DNA from: Phaseolus vulgaris
Lineage: Eukaryota > Streptophyta > Magnoliopsida > Fabales > Fabaceae
Length of the DNA: 64,000 nucleotides
Assembly: GCF_000499845.2 (NCBI RefSeq)
Contig: NC_023758.2
Location: 20,660,034-20,724,033 of the forward strand
Direction of reading: 5' to 3'
The position numbers and the translations under genes were made by a program. The notes beneath the pieces are model-generated. The model did no database searches and was not told the origin of the DNA. It saw nothing but the letters and a program-made list of their open reading frames with translations. Below are positions 44,508 through 54,828 of the stretch, in pieces (position 1 is the first letter of the stretch; each line of letters begins with the position of its first letter).

Positions 44508-45383
44508 ATGACACTCCAAGAGGAAGGGGGCGAAGGCGCCGAATCTGCCCCGCCTCCGCCGCCGGCAGAAGCCATTGCTTCCCCTGCTTCCGTCGCTGCC
44601 GCCCCTGATTTCATCGCCATCCCTCCTCCAATTATGCATTTAATGAGGGGCTTCAGTGGCGGGACTCTGCCAGAGGGCACCGACAGGAAGGAAGGCATGC
44701 CCTTCTACTTGGGGGCCTTCTTGGCGGTGGCCCTTGAATGGCGCGCCCAGGCCAGAAACGCGGTCATGCAAGCTCAAACTCTCCAGGCCTTGGAAACAAA
44801 GGCGACTACTCTGGAGGAGGAAATGAGGACCCTGGGGCGCCAGAATGAAACCTACCAAACCTCTCTGAAGCAAGCGCAAGAGTCCAAAGCAGAAACTGAG
44901 AGGCAACTGGTAGAGGCATTGGAGCTCCAGGCTGGCTTTTATACTCGTGAAGTCGCCCTCCAAGTCCAGGTAACGGGCCTTCAGGAATTGATCAAAGCTG
45001 ATGCAGAAACTCAAAAGGACCTGAAGAACCGTTGCCGTGAGCAGGCTGACAAGACGGAGCGGATGGAGGGGGAAATGGCCACCCAGGCCAAAGCTATGGA
45101 CCTTCTCCAGGCTGACTACGACAAACTACAGGTCGAGGTCAGTCGGCTTCGCGTGGAGAAAGAGGCTCTGGAGAAACAGGTGACCTCTGGGGATGCCGCC
45201 ATCGAGGAGCTAGAGAAAGACAAGAAGTCCCTTATCCAGGAGATGGCGGGTACTTTCGAGGAGGGGTTCCAAGAGGCTCTGACCCAGGCCTCCTGCGAGA
45301 ACCCTGGCATCAACATTTCGAACTGCGACCCCACACACCATGTCGTCGACGGGAAGGTCGTGCCCATGGACTTGGATGACTGA
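44508..45383 (+). CDS. antisense ORF of Tat J: coiled-coil protein
   Basis: 291 codons, antisense to gag-pol. It has a Pro/Ala-rich N-terminus, then a long heptad-like coiled coil from about residue 80 to 250 (LEEEMRTLGRQNETYQTSL, VSRLRVEKEALEKQV), and a short acidic end (MDLDD). An upstream ATG at 44440 follows a likely 3' splice site (CTCTCTCCAG, 44424). A likely 5' site lies at 44214 (AAGGTACG), so a 5' UTR intron of about 211 bp is possible. The 44440 ATG is in another frame, so the N-terminus may be broken. No catalytic motif is seen. Tat antisense ORFs of unknown function are known; this one could pair with, or be split from, the downstream gene. Confidence 0.65.
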   Translation: MTLQEEGGEGAESAPPPPPAEAIASPASVAAAPDFIAIPPPIMHLMRGFSGGTLPEGTDRKEGMPFYLGAFLAVALEWRAQARNAVMQAQTLQALETKATTLEEEMRTLGRQNETYQTSLKQAQESKAETERQLVEALELQAGFYTREVALQVQVTGLQELIKADAETQKDLKNRCREQADKTERMEGEMATQAKAMDLLQADYDKLQVEVSRLRVEKEALEKQVTSGDAAIEELEKDKKSLIQEMAGTFEEGFQEALTQASCENPGINISNCDPTHHVVDGKVVPMDLDD

Positions 45384-46466
45384 ACCGCTGTCTCTCACCC
45401 GCCACCTTCACCTTCAAGCTTAATTCCTTTATACTTTACCTTTACTTTTTCCTTTCTCTGTTAAACTTGTAATTCTTTGACCCATTCATACTCTTGCTAC
45501 AAATTTGGGTGTTCGTATGACTGCTTTTGTGCCTTCGCGATATAAAATTCTGCTTATGTGATCTTATCATCGCTCTTTGCCTTCGCGTGCTTCGGTTGTT
45601 TTGTTTGTATTATACTCGCTTCTTTCGTTTTGTTGGGCGGCCTGGTATGACCGGGAAAGGTCGCGTGCCAACCCTCACGCCCATGGAGAGGCTCACCTAG
45701 TGACGCCGTATCGTCCACGGGGTGTCTCTAACACCGAAACGGTTCTCTCCTTGATCCTTAGCCCCCGGCGCCCACGCCTAAGGAGAGGCCTGCTATAGCA
45801 GCGCCGTATCGTCCCCGGGTGTCTAACACGTCGAGTGCTTTGAGGGGGGGGTCGTTCCCTCTATGGTCTTTCCCTCCCATAGGTATCGGGGAACACCCTG
45901 TCAGCAATTCGCTGGCGTTTGGCGGTCTTATCTCCCTCCACAGTCTTTCCTACCCGTGGGTATCGGGGAGATGACGCAAGTAACTAACTCTGCCCCCTTC
46001 AATCTCGTCTCCCTCCACAGTCTTTCCTACCTGTGGGTATCGGGGAGACGATCCTGCTGATATTTGGGTTGGCGACGCCCGCGACGTCTCATGCTGGCGT
46101 CGTCCTTTATGTCATTCCAGGCGACGCCTCGGGCGTCTCATGCTAGTGTCGCCTTGGGCGTCGTCCCTAGCTTGACATTGACTTTGACCTTGGGCTTGGT
46201 CGATGCCTGGGGGCGGCGAAGAGCTCAAGGCCCTTCCCGTATCTTCCACGAGGCGCTCCCTGTATAGCTGATGGGACATCCAGTCATTCAACCTGCTCTG
46301 CGTGGCGCTTTCTGTATGGCTGATGGGACATCCAGTCATTCGATTTGATCTTGACTCCTACTGTGCCCCTGATCTTCTTTCGACGGCACATCGTACCATC
46401 AGGTATTCTATTGATACGATGTGTTCTGAGCTTAACCAGGGATGCCAGAGGAACCCTTCCATCTGC
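45384..46466. other. spacer between the two antisense genes, with LTR-shared palindromic motifs
   Basis: Holds the 3' end of the coiled-coil gene and three copies of the CTCCCTCC...GTCTTTCC block followed by a TACCCxxxGGTA-like palindrome and TCGGGGA (about 45855, 45931, 46008), also found in the LTRs. No other gene seen. Confidence 0.6.
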
Positions 46467-46530
46467 TGCCACGTGGCTCGATCGTGCGGTGCATCCATTC
46501 GCGTCGTTTGGCGCTCTAACCGCTTTATTT
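46467..46530 (+). promoter_or_regulatory. G-box and TATA-like promoter of the antisense transposase_28-like gene
   Basis: CCACGTGGC at 46469-46477 and TTTATTTAAC at about 46523-46532, roughly 100 bp before the ATG at 46634. Confidence 0.5.
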
Positions 46531-46633
46531 AACTCTTCAAACTCTGAAACTATCCTCATCATTTTCCCACTCTTCATAACCTACTTACGTTCTCTCTTCT
46601 TGCACCCTTGACAATCCCTGATCTTGTTAAAGA

Positions 46634-47599
46634 ATGTCTTCTCATGCTGCTTCCTCCAGGGTCAGTCCCAAGGACTTGTACCCCTGGGCTTCGAGTGAAC
46701 TTCTTGATGAGTGTTCATGCTTACTCGCTACCAGGGCCATAAGGGAGCACAAAGGGGATTCGTGTTCTTATGACCACCGGGCCTTCGCGAGGAGGCATGA
46801 CAACGACATCACTGTGCTCCCTTGCACCCTAGGGGAGCCAGTATGTGGAGACGAACGGGCCAACGAAGGGGTCCCTTTCTTTTACTTCTACCAGGTGGTG
46901 TTCAAGACCATCGGAGTGCGCCTACCCTTCTCTTGGTTCGAGAAGGAACTGCTGACGGAGATCAACGTTGCTCCGGCCCAGTTATACCCCAATAGCTGGG
47001 CCTTCGTCAAAGCCTTCGACATTCTCTTCGGGTTTCTGGGTTGTGCACCCTCGGTTGACCTCTTTCTTCACTTCTTTGAGGTGAAGAGGCAGAGACACAA
47101 CCTCTGGGTAACTCTCAGTAACGTACCCGAGAGAGTTCTCTTCACACCCTTCCAAAGCTCATTCACCGGGTGGAAAGGCCGGTTCTTCAAGATCTGCTGT
47201 ACTGACCTTGTTCCCGACGCTCTGGATGGGTTTCCACTGTACTGGGTGAGAGAGGAGAGGGCTCTCAAAACCAAACCCCTCAAGAAGCTGGCTCCAAGTG
47301 ATCAAATAGCTTGCCGGATTCTTGCTGAGGCGGGAGGTTTTGACTCTGCCACTATGATCAGCCTGGAGTTCAACGCTGGGACTCTCGAAAAGTACATAGG
47401 TAAAAGTCGCTGCACTAGAAACTCCGGCCCTTGTTGTTTTCTGTACGTGCATGTCTTGCCTCATGGTATCTCTGACACGTTTATTTCCCTTGGTGCAGGT
47501 TCGAAAATAAACCAAGAAAGGAGGACACGACTTACTCGAGCTCTGCGGGCTGGGAAAGGGGCTTCGCCTTCCTCCAGTGCTGATTCTGATGACCACTGA
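46634..47599 (+). CDS. antisense ORF of Tat J: putative gypsy-type transposon protein (transposase_28-like)
   Basis: 322 codons from ATG at 46634 (MSSHAASSRVSPKD) to TGA at 47599. The central block (FYFYQVVFKTIGVRLPFSWF, then LTEINVAPAQLYPNSWAFVKAF) resembles the plant family called 'putative gypsy type transposon' (Pfam PF04195), recalled not searched. A probable in-frame intron of 99 bp (GT 47400, AG 47498) has a pyrimidine-containing 3' end; splicing joins KYIG to SKINQERR and gives about 288 residues. It ends in a Ser/Asp-rich tail. The frame is intact although the sense pol is damaged. Function unknown. Confidence 0.72.
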   Translation: MSSHAASSRVSPKDLYPWASSELLDECSCLLATRAIREHKGDSCSYDHRAFARRHDNDITVLPCTLGEPVCGDERANEGVPFFYFYQVVFKTIGVRLPFSWFEKELLTEINVAPAQLYPNSWAFVKAFDILFGFLGCAPSVDLFLHFFEVKRQRHNLWVTLSNVPERVLFTPFQSSFTGWKGRFFKICCTDLVPDALDGFPLYWVREERALKTKPLKKLAPSDQIACRILAEAGGFDSATMISLEFNAGTLEKYIGKSRCTRNSGPCCFLYVHVLPHGISDTFISLGAGSKINQERRTRLTRALRAGKGASPSSSADSDDH

Positions 47600-47789
47600 A
47601 AAGTGGCTCTTTTGTGACTTGCATGAGTTGTAATATTCACCCCATTTGGGCTACTTCAATTGTATTGAGCATTGCTTGTAACACCAACTTTTTCTATATC
47701 AATTGATTTTTGTAACGTCACTTTACTCTGCATACATTTCGCATATTGTGCGCTTTCCTTCGCCCTGTTTATCAACAGCGGCCGCCTCC

Positions 47790-47944
47790 ATCCAGGCGAC
47801 GCTTTCTTTCTTGGCGATGCCTTCTTTCTTGGCGATGCTGGCACTTGGCGTTTCTCCACCTAGGCGACGCCTTGCGTTGACTTTGACTCTCCAGTCGTTG
47901 ACTTTGACCTTGACTTAGTCAACGCCCGGATACGGGACGGTACA
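47790..47944 (-). repeat. internal LTR (U3) fragment inside Tat J
   Basis: About 155 bp nearly identical to the U3 end of the J LTR (GGCGATGCTGGCACTTGG...GGGACGGTACA), followed at 47945 by CAAGCCCCCC as at a true PPT-LTR junction. It abuts the end of RNase H, where integrase should begin. Confidence 0.88.
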
Positions 47945-50036
47945 CAAGCCCCCCTTGCCTGAGCTAGCCAGCTTTGCAAGCAGGTCAGCTCTGGCATTCT
48001 GCTCCCTCGGGACATGTATCAGCTCAAGAGCGTTGAATGCTCCCTTCAACAACTGGACGTATTTCAGATACGCCGCCATCTGTGGGTCCTTCGCCTGGAA
48101 CTCACCCGACACCTGCCCCGTAATGAGCTGGGAGTCGCTCTTCACCAGGAGGTTCTGTGCGCCCATCTCCTTGGCCAGGAGCATTCCTGCTATCAGGGCT
48201 TCATATTCTGCCTGATTGTTACTTGCCTTGAAGGCGAAGCGCAGGGCCTGCTCGATCAATATGCCGTCGGGTCCCTCCAAGACTATTCCCGCACCGCTCC
48301 CTTGTTGGTTGGAAGAGCCATCAACCGAGAGCAGCCATTGCGAACTCACCTCCACCTCTTGCTCATCTCCGGGCGAAAGTTCCGCTATAAAATCTGCGTA
48401 CACCTGCCCTTTGATGGATCCTCTAGGCTCATACTGGATGTCGAATTCCGACAGTTCTACCGCCCAGCGCACCATTCTTCCCGCCACATCCGGCTTCTGC
48501 AGCACTTTCTGTATAGGGAGGTTGGTCATCACCACCACCGTAAAGCTGTGGAAGTAATGACAGAGCCTCCTAGCAGAAAACACCACCGCCAGCGCCGCCT
48601 TCTCTAGCGCTTGGTACCTCGTCTCAGCTCCCTGTAAGGCCTTGCTTACAAAATAGATGGGCTTCTGACTCTGGTCCTGCTCTTGGACTAGCACGGAACT
48701 GATGGCCCGCTCCGTTACAGTAAAATATAACTGGAGGGGCACGCCCGCTACCGGCTTGCAGAGGACCGGTGGCGTCGCCAGGTACTCTTTCAGCTTAATG
48801 AAAGTCGTTTCGCATTCATCAGTCCATGCAAAGCGACTGTTTCTCTCGAGGCACTGGAAATACGGGTGCCTCTTCTCTCCTCCGGCGGAAACAAACCTAG
48901 AGAGCGCCGCCATCCGCCCTGTCAGCTGTTGCACCTCCTTTACCGACGTCGGGCTCCGCATGGCGATAATCGCCGCGCATTTGTCGGGGTTCGCCTCTAT
49001 CCCCCTCTCTGTGAGCATAAAACCCAAGAACTTACCGGCCTCTACCCCGAAAACACACTTCTCAGGGTTTAACTTGAGGCGGTACTTGGATATTGTGGCG
49101 AACAACTCCTCCAGGTCCGCCATGTGCTGTGCCCTATTCTGCGACGCCACCACCATGTCGCCTACATAGGCATACACATTTCTCGCGAGCATTTGTGCCA
49201 GAACCTTGTCCATTAACCTTTGGTACGTGGCGCCCGCATTTTTCAGCCCGAAGGGCATCACCTTATAGCAGTAACTGCATGTCTCAATCGTGAATGTAGT
49301 CTTGCTCTCGTCTCTTGGGTGCATCTTGATTTGGTTGTACCCTGAAAAGGCGTCCAGGAAACTCAGCACCTTGCTGCCGGACGCACTGTCTACCAAGGCG
49401 TCGATGCTGGGCAGCGGATACGAGTCCTTTGGGCATGCCTTGTTCAGGTCCGTGAAGTCAACACACATCCTCCACTTTCCGTTCGCCTTTTTCACCAAGA
49501 CGACGTTGGCGAGCCACTCAGGGTATTGAATCTCCCTGATGTGGCCGGCACTCAGCAGCTTCTGCGTTTCGTCTTTCACCACCTGTTGTCGTTCCTCATT
49601 GAATTTTCTCCTCCTCTGACGCACGGGGCGGACCGTGGCGTCCATACTGAGGTGGTGACACAGGAAATCGGGGTCGATGCCTGGCATATCCGAGGCGGAC
49701 CATGCGAAAGCATCCAGGTGGCGTGAAATCACTTCTGCCACCCCTTCCTGTTCTTCTGGGCTCAGCGAACTTCCTAACTTGAAAGTCTTACCTCCAATCT
49801 CCCTTTCTACGGCGTTAGCCGCGGGCTGCTCCCTGCTATCATCTTCCACGGGCGCTGCGTCGTCAGGGCCTTCCTCCATAGGCGCATCTGCTTCGGGCAT
49901 CGCCCTCTCCGCTATGGCCTCTTCAGGCGTCAACCCAGCGGGCGTCGCCTCAATCATCGTCGTGTCCGCGCTCGGCGGACGTTCATACACCATGAACACG
50001 CCTCTCTTCGTTTTCAGGCTGTTTTCATAGCATTTC
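47945..50036 (-). pseudogene. pol: RT, RNase H and archaeal-type RNase H of Tat J
   Basis: Open to 47915. RT carries KWRMCVDFTDLNKACPKD and MPFGLKNAGATYQRLM, but YVGD replaces YVDD, removing a catalytic Asp. RNase H (QLYFTVTERAISSVLV) and a second Tat-type RNase H follow, with VDGSSNQQGSGAG, NNQAEYEAL, KSDSQL and NARADLLAKLA. The frame then runs into the LTR fragment (SGKGGL). No integrase. Joined across K to 55731. Confidence 0.9.
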
Positions 50037-52059
50037 TGATGAGAATCAAATAAAGGAGGCTTTTATTAATGGAGGAAAAGGACATCCACCCTCACATTTG
50101 AAGTTCTTCCTTCTAGTCTTCTCAAAATTAAAAGAAGACATAAAATAAAGATGAGGCCCAAGCCCAAAGCCCAAGCCCAAGCCCAAGAAGGCCAAAGCCC
50201 AAAGAGCCCAAGTCCATCCCATGAGGGGCAAGGCCAAGCTTTGAAATACTCTTGTATAGTTTTAGGAGGTGTGGTTATTAAATAAAGGTGTGTGAAAATG
50301 TAAAATAAAGTCACATTGTCCATGTGACTTAGGAGAGTGGTGTAGGTGTAGTTTTTGGGAGGTGTCATAGTAGAAAAAGGTCACACCTCCCATGTGACTT
50401 GTTTTTGGTGGGAATTTCAAATGAGTTTATTTGAAATTTCCCACTTATTTTTCAGCACCTTAGGCTATAAATAGAGGTGCTTCCTTTGTAAAATTCAGAT
50501 TTGAATTTTATCTAAAGAAACTATACTCAAAATTGGAGTGAGCATTTGGAGAGCTTTGAGCTTCTTCTCTAGTCTTATCTTGAAGGACCATGGTTTCCTC
50601 AAGTGGCGGCTTCCACACTCATCTAGGAGCATCCATTCTTCTAGTGGCGTGATCATCCAACCATTCCTCCATCTTCATGAGCATTCTTTTCTCCTTCCTT
50701 TCTTCTTCTTCAATTTGTTCTTATTGCCTTGAGTTTTGAGTTGTTTTTGTTTCGGTTCCTTTAATTTTCCAGCACCTATTTTCTGTTTTGGTTTTCTAAA
50801 TTCTGTTCGGTACATTTGTTTGTGTTTTAATTCTGTTCGGTCTTCTCTTTTATAATTCCTTTGTTGATTCAATTTGACAATATTTGGTTCATCCAAATGA
50901 GTTTGGGAATTGGTACTTGTTTTGGTGAGTTCTTGACTTAGAACCATGATCCAACTTCTAAGAAAGTGCCTCTTTATTTTCCAGCTCAAGGTGATTCCTC
51001 AAAGTGTCAAGAATCTTGTTCTATGTGGCTATTGGAATCACATCAGGAATTATAAAAGAGAAGACCGAACAGAATTAAAACACAAACAAATGTACCGAAC
51101 AGAATTTAGAAAACCAAAACAGAAAATAGGTGCTGGAAAATTAAAGGAACCGAAACAAAAACAACTCAAAACTCAAGGCAATAAGAACAAATTGAAGAAG
51201 AAGAAAGGAAGGAGAAAAGAATGCTCATGAAGATGGAGGAATGGTTGGATGATCACGCCACTAGAAGAATGGATGCTCCTAGATGAGTGTGGAAGCCGCC
51301 ACTTGAGGAAACCATGGTCCTTCAAGATAAGACTAGAGAAGAAGCTCAAAGCTCTCCAAATGCTCACTCCAATTTTGAGTATAGTTTCTTTAGATAAAAT
51401 TCAAATCTGAATTTTACAAAGGAAGCACCTCTATTTATAGCCTAAGGTGCTGAAAAATAAGTGGGAAATTTCAAATAAACTCATTTGAAATTCCCACCAA
51501 AAACAAGTCACATGGGAGGTGTGACCTTTTTCTACTATGACACCTCCCAAAAACTACACCTACACCACTCTCCTAAGTCACATGGACAATGTGACTTTAT
51601 TTTACATTTTCACACACCTTTATTTAATAACCACACCTCCTAAAACTATACAAGAGTATTTCAAAGCTTGGCCTTGCCCCTCATGGGATGGACTTGGGCT
51701 CTTTGGGCTTTGGCCTTCTTGGGCTTGGGCTTGGGCTTTGGGCTTGGGCCTCATCTTTATTTTATGTCTTCTTTTAATTTTGAGAAGACTAGAAGGAAGA
51801 ACTTCAAATGTGAGGGTGGATGTCCTTTTCCTCCATTAATAAAAGCCTCCTTTATTTGATTCTCATCAATTCCTTTGTTGATTCAATTTGACAATATTTG
51901 GTTCATCCAAATGAGTTTGGGAATTGGTACTTGTTTTGGTGAGTTCTTGACTTAGAACCATGATCCAACTTCTAAGAAAGTGCCTCTTTATTTTCCAGCT
52001 CAAGGTGATTCCTCAAAGTGTCAAGAATCTTGTTCTATGTGGCTATTGGAATCACATCA
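50037..52059 (+). repeat. 5' LTR of K with an inverted LTR segment (palindrome)
   Basis: Order: part a 50037-50859 (ends ATTCC), part b 50860-51045 (ends CACATCA), inverted a 51046-51868, ATTCC 51869-51873, part b 51874-52059. Arms are 823 bp with a 186-bp centre. The extra ATTCC after the inverted TCTCATCA end is what an LTR insertion in the opposite orientation would leave. TATA box at 50465-50474. Confidence 0.92.
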
Positions 52060-53403
52060 TGTGGTATCATGAGTCTTAGGTTCATTCTTGTTTAATTGTT
52101 GAGTTGTGTGCACTTTATTTCAAGAGCTCTTTAATTTTTCTTGCAATTTAAGTTTCTGTTTTAGAATTTTAATTGAGTATTCTTGCTGTTTTTCTTTTGC
52201 TCCAAGTGTTTGTGGAAAGGTTTATGGCACTCATAATTCTTATGAGTATGGTTGCTCTTTTGGAATGGCATTATCCTTCCTAGAGTTTACCTTAAGCTTC
52301 CTTTCATTTGTTACAATTTGTGTTGTGTCTTTTAATTTTTGAATCATGTCAAGTTGTGTCTTAGTCATGTTATTCCATATATGTCATTACTTCTAGTAGT
52401 ACTTTTATTGTTTTGATTGTTTCTTGCTTTGGTGTCATATAATTTTCTGAATTGATGTTGATCCTTTGTGCATTTTCTTTTTAGAATTGAGTTCATACTT
52501 GTATTCTAGACCTATACAAGTTCCACTACATCATTTTCTATTATGTCTTTGCTAGTTCATCATCCTGTTTTTTATTCCTATTAGGATTCCTTTGTTTCTG
52601 AAAAAAGTGCTTACTGTTTTTCCTTATTGCAACTGATTTACGTACTGTAAAATTCTGAAATTCTGGATTTGAGATATTCAAAGTGTTAGAAAAGAATAGA
52701 AAAAAGAATCATTCAAAAATATGAAGTACACAAAAAATGATAAATAAAATAAAAAAAGTGTACATTTCTGCCGAAAAAAATACGGTAATCTGGCAGCGAT
52801 TTTGAAAAATTTATTTCTCTCAATTGGCTTACTGTTTTTAATTGATTCCAGTTCCATTTTTGAGTTAACATCTTGAAGTTTCTGTGGTATAAATTTCATA
52901 ATCCAGTTCGCTCTACAACGTTCCAGTTAAATCAGTGAATATCAAACACAGTTTGCATTAAAAAAAAATTTCCAGTAGCTAAATTTTTTTTTTTGTTTTC
53001 TTCATCTACTCTAGTGCTTTTCCTTAGGTAATCTTTTGTGTGCCTACTTTTCTCATTGAGTTCTTTATTTTCTTGATTGTCTTTCATTCTTACTCTTTGA
53101 GTTTGTCTTACATATAGTATTCCTTTTGCAATTACCTTTCCTTGCTTATACCTTTTCTTGTTTGTCTTTATTGTTTCTTTGGTTTTGTGGTGGTTTGCTC
53201 TTAAGATTGGTGTGCTTGCTTTGACATATTTCATTTGAGGATTCCAAGGCCTCAAGATCAGATTGGAGCAAGAAAATTATTTCTTTGAGAGTGATATCTT
53301 TTTCAGCCTTAGTTCACTTCGGCAGTTTCATTACAGCTCACTGTTTTTGCTAATTTTTAACTTGTTTGCTGTTTTTGTGTGTTTGCTGTTTTTTATTTGC
53401 AAA
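52060..53403 (+). other. leader and primer-binding site of K
   Basis: 1344 bases; primer site TGGTATCATGAG at 52062. Almost identical to the leader of C in reverse. Confidence 0.82.
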
Positions 53404-54828
53404 ATGGCTGGCTATTCAAGTGGTGCATCTTACAAACAGCATTCTCCTTCCAAAGCTTCAGTCCTTGGTGAAGAAGAACATAGAAGAAGGAGGCATCACC
53501 ATCATTCTCATGAAGAGAGCTATAATCGTGACCAAAGATATCACCAAGTGTTCAACATTGCTTGTAAAAAAGTCCCTAGTTTTAATGGTGATAGTGATCC
53601 TAATGTGTATTTAGAATGGGAGACTAAGGTTGACCATTATTTTCATGTGTATAAGGTCCAAGATGACCAAAAACTTAGATTAGTTTCTTTATCCTTTTTG
53701 GGCTATGCCAAAGAATGGTGGCATAAAATTGTAATGGACATTATATATCGCAAGAAACCTCCCGTGGTTTCTTGGAATGCTTTGAAAGAGTGTATGCGCG
53801 CGAGGTTTGTTCCTCCTTCTAGGAAGGAACACTTGTTGAGGTTCCAAAGGCTTCCTCAAGGACATAGGATGGTAGATGAATACTTTAAAGATTTTGAAAC
53901 AACTTTGACTAAAATGAATATGCATGCTAATGAAGAGTCAAAGATTAAATGGTTTGTACGTGGTTTGAAAAGAGATATTAGAGATTTTGTAGAATTAAAA
54001 GAATATTCTTCTTTAAAGAGCGTGTTTCGCAAAGCCATCAAGGTAGAATCATATCTTTTGAACAAAACTTTCAAAAATACTCATGATGATGATTTCTACA
54101 ACTCTTCTAGGAAGGATGCAAACAAAATTTCTCCTTCCAATTTTTCCAAACAAACCATGTTTCCAAACAAAGTTTCTACTACAAATCTTTCTACTCCTAA
54201 GTCACCTACCAAAACTTCAAATATCAAATGTTTTAAATGTTTAGGTTTTGGGCACATAGCTCTTCATTGTCCACAAAAGCAAATCTTAAAGATCAACAAG
54301 GTAAAACAAGACCTAACTCACCCACCTACCACAAGTAAACAAGAAAAAGACAAAGAAGGCCAAGTTGACATGGGTCTTATCCTTTCACCTCCAAGGTGTT
54401 TTCCTTCCTTATCTTTTTCATTACCCAAGGTTCCTATTTCACCACCATCTTGGTTAAAAAATGTTAGGGATGATTTGTTCATACCTCCTAATGGTTGTCA
54501 CCATTTAAGATGTCTTTTTCCAAAACATCACATCATTCCCAAACAAATTTTTCCAACTTGGTCGATTTATAGAACCTCCTTTTTTGAAATCCCATTATTT
54601 ACAAATGCTAAGTCATGTTTACATTTTTCTTCCACTTTTAATTGTAAAACTAAACTGACTTTGTTATATGCAGGGATTCAGAATTCGTGGACGAATTCTC
54701 TCCAACTCGAGGAGTATGATGAGAATCAAATAAAGGAGGCTTTTATTAATGGAGGAAAAGGACATCCACCCTCACATTTGAAGTTCTTCCTTCTAGTCTT
54801 CTCAAAATTAAAAGAAGACATAAAATAA
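53404..54828 (+). CDS. gag: gag-only ORF of element K
   Basis: ATG at 53404 (MAGYSSGASYKQHS); an upstream in-frame Met at 53263 lies in the leader and is not preferred. About 474 codons: short N-terminus with a His/Arg run, core FNGDSDPNVYLEW, KEWWHKIV and RARFVPPSRKEH, and CCHC knuckle CFKCLGFGHIALHC. About 105 codons of unrecognised sequence (54360-54675) follow where protease and pol would be. The ORF ends with a remnant of the CRM pol tail (IQNSWTNSLQLEEY) that reads into the 3' LTR. No stop interrupts it. It could supply or use capsid proteins; no enzyme domain. Confidence 0.85.
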   Translation: MAGYSSGASYKQHSPSKASVLGEEEHRRRRHHHHSHEESYNRDQRYHQVFNIACKKVPSFNGDSDPNVYLEWETKVDHYFHVYKVQDDQKLRLVSLSFLGYAKEWWHKIVMDIIYRKKPPVVSWNALKECMRARFVPPSRKEHLLRFQRLPQGHRMVDEYFKDFETTLTKMNMHANEESKIKWFVRGLKRDIRDFVELKEYSSLKSVFRKAIKVESYLLNKTFKNTHDDDFYNSSRKDANKISPSNFSKQTMFPNKVSTTNLSTPKSPTKTSNIKCFKCLGFGHIALHCPQKQILKINKVKQDLTHPPTTSKQEKDKEGQVDMGLILSPPRCFPSLSFSLPKVPISPPSWLKNVRDDLFIPPNGCHHLRCLFPKHHIIPKQIFPTWSIYRTSFFEIPLFTNAKSCLHFSSTFNCKTKLTLLYAGIQNSWTNSLQLEEYDENQIKEAFINGGKGHPPSHLKFFLLVFSKLKEDIK

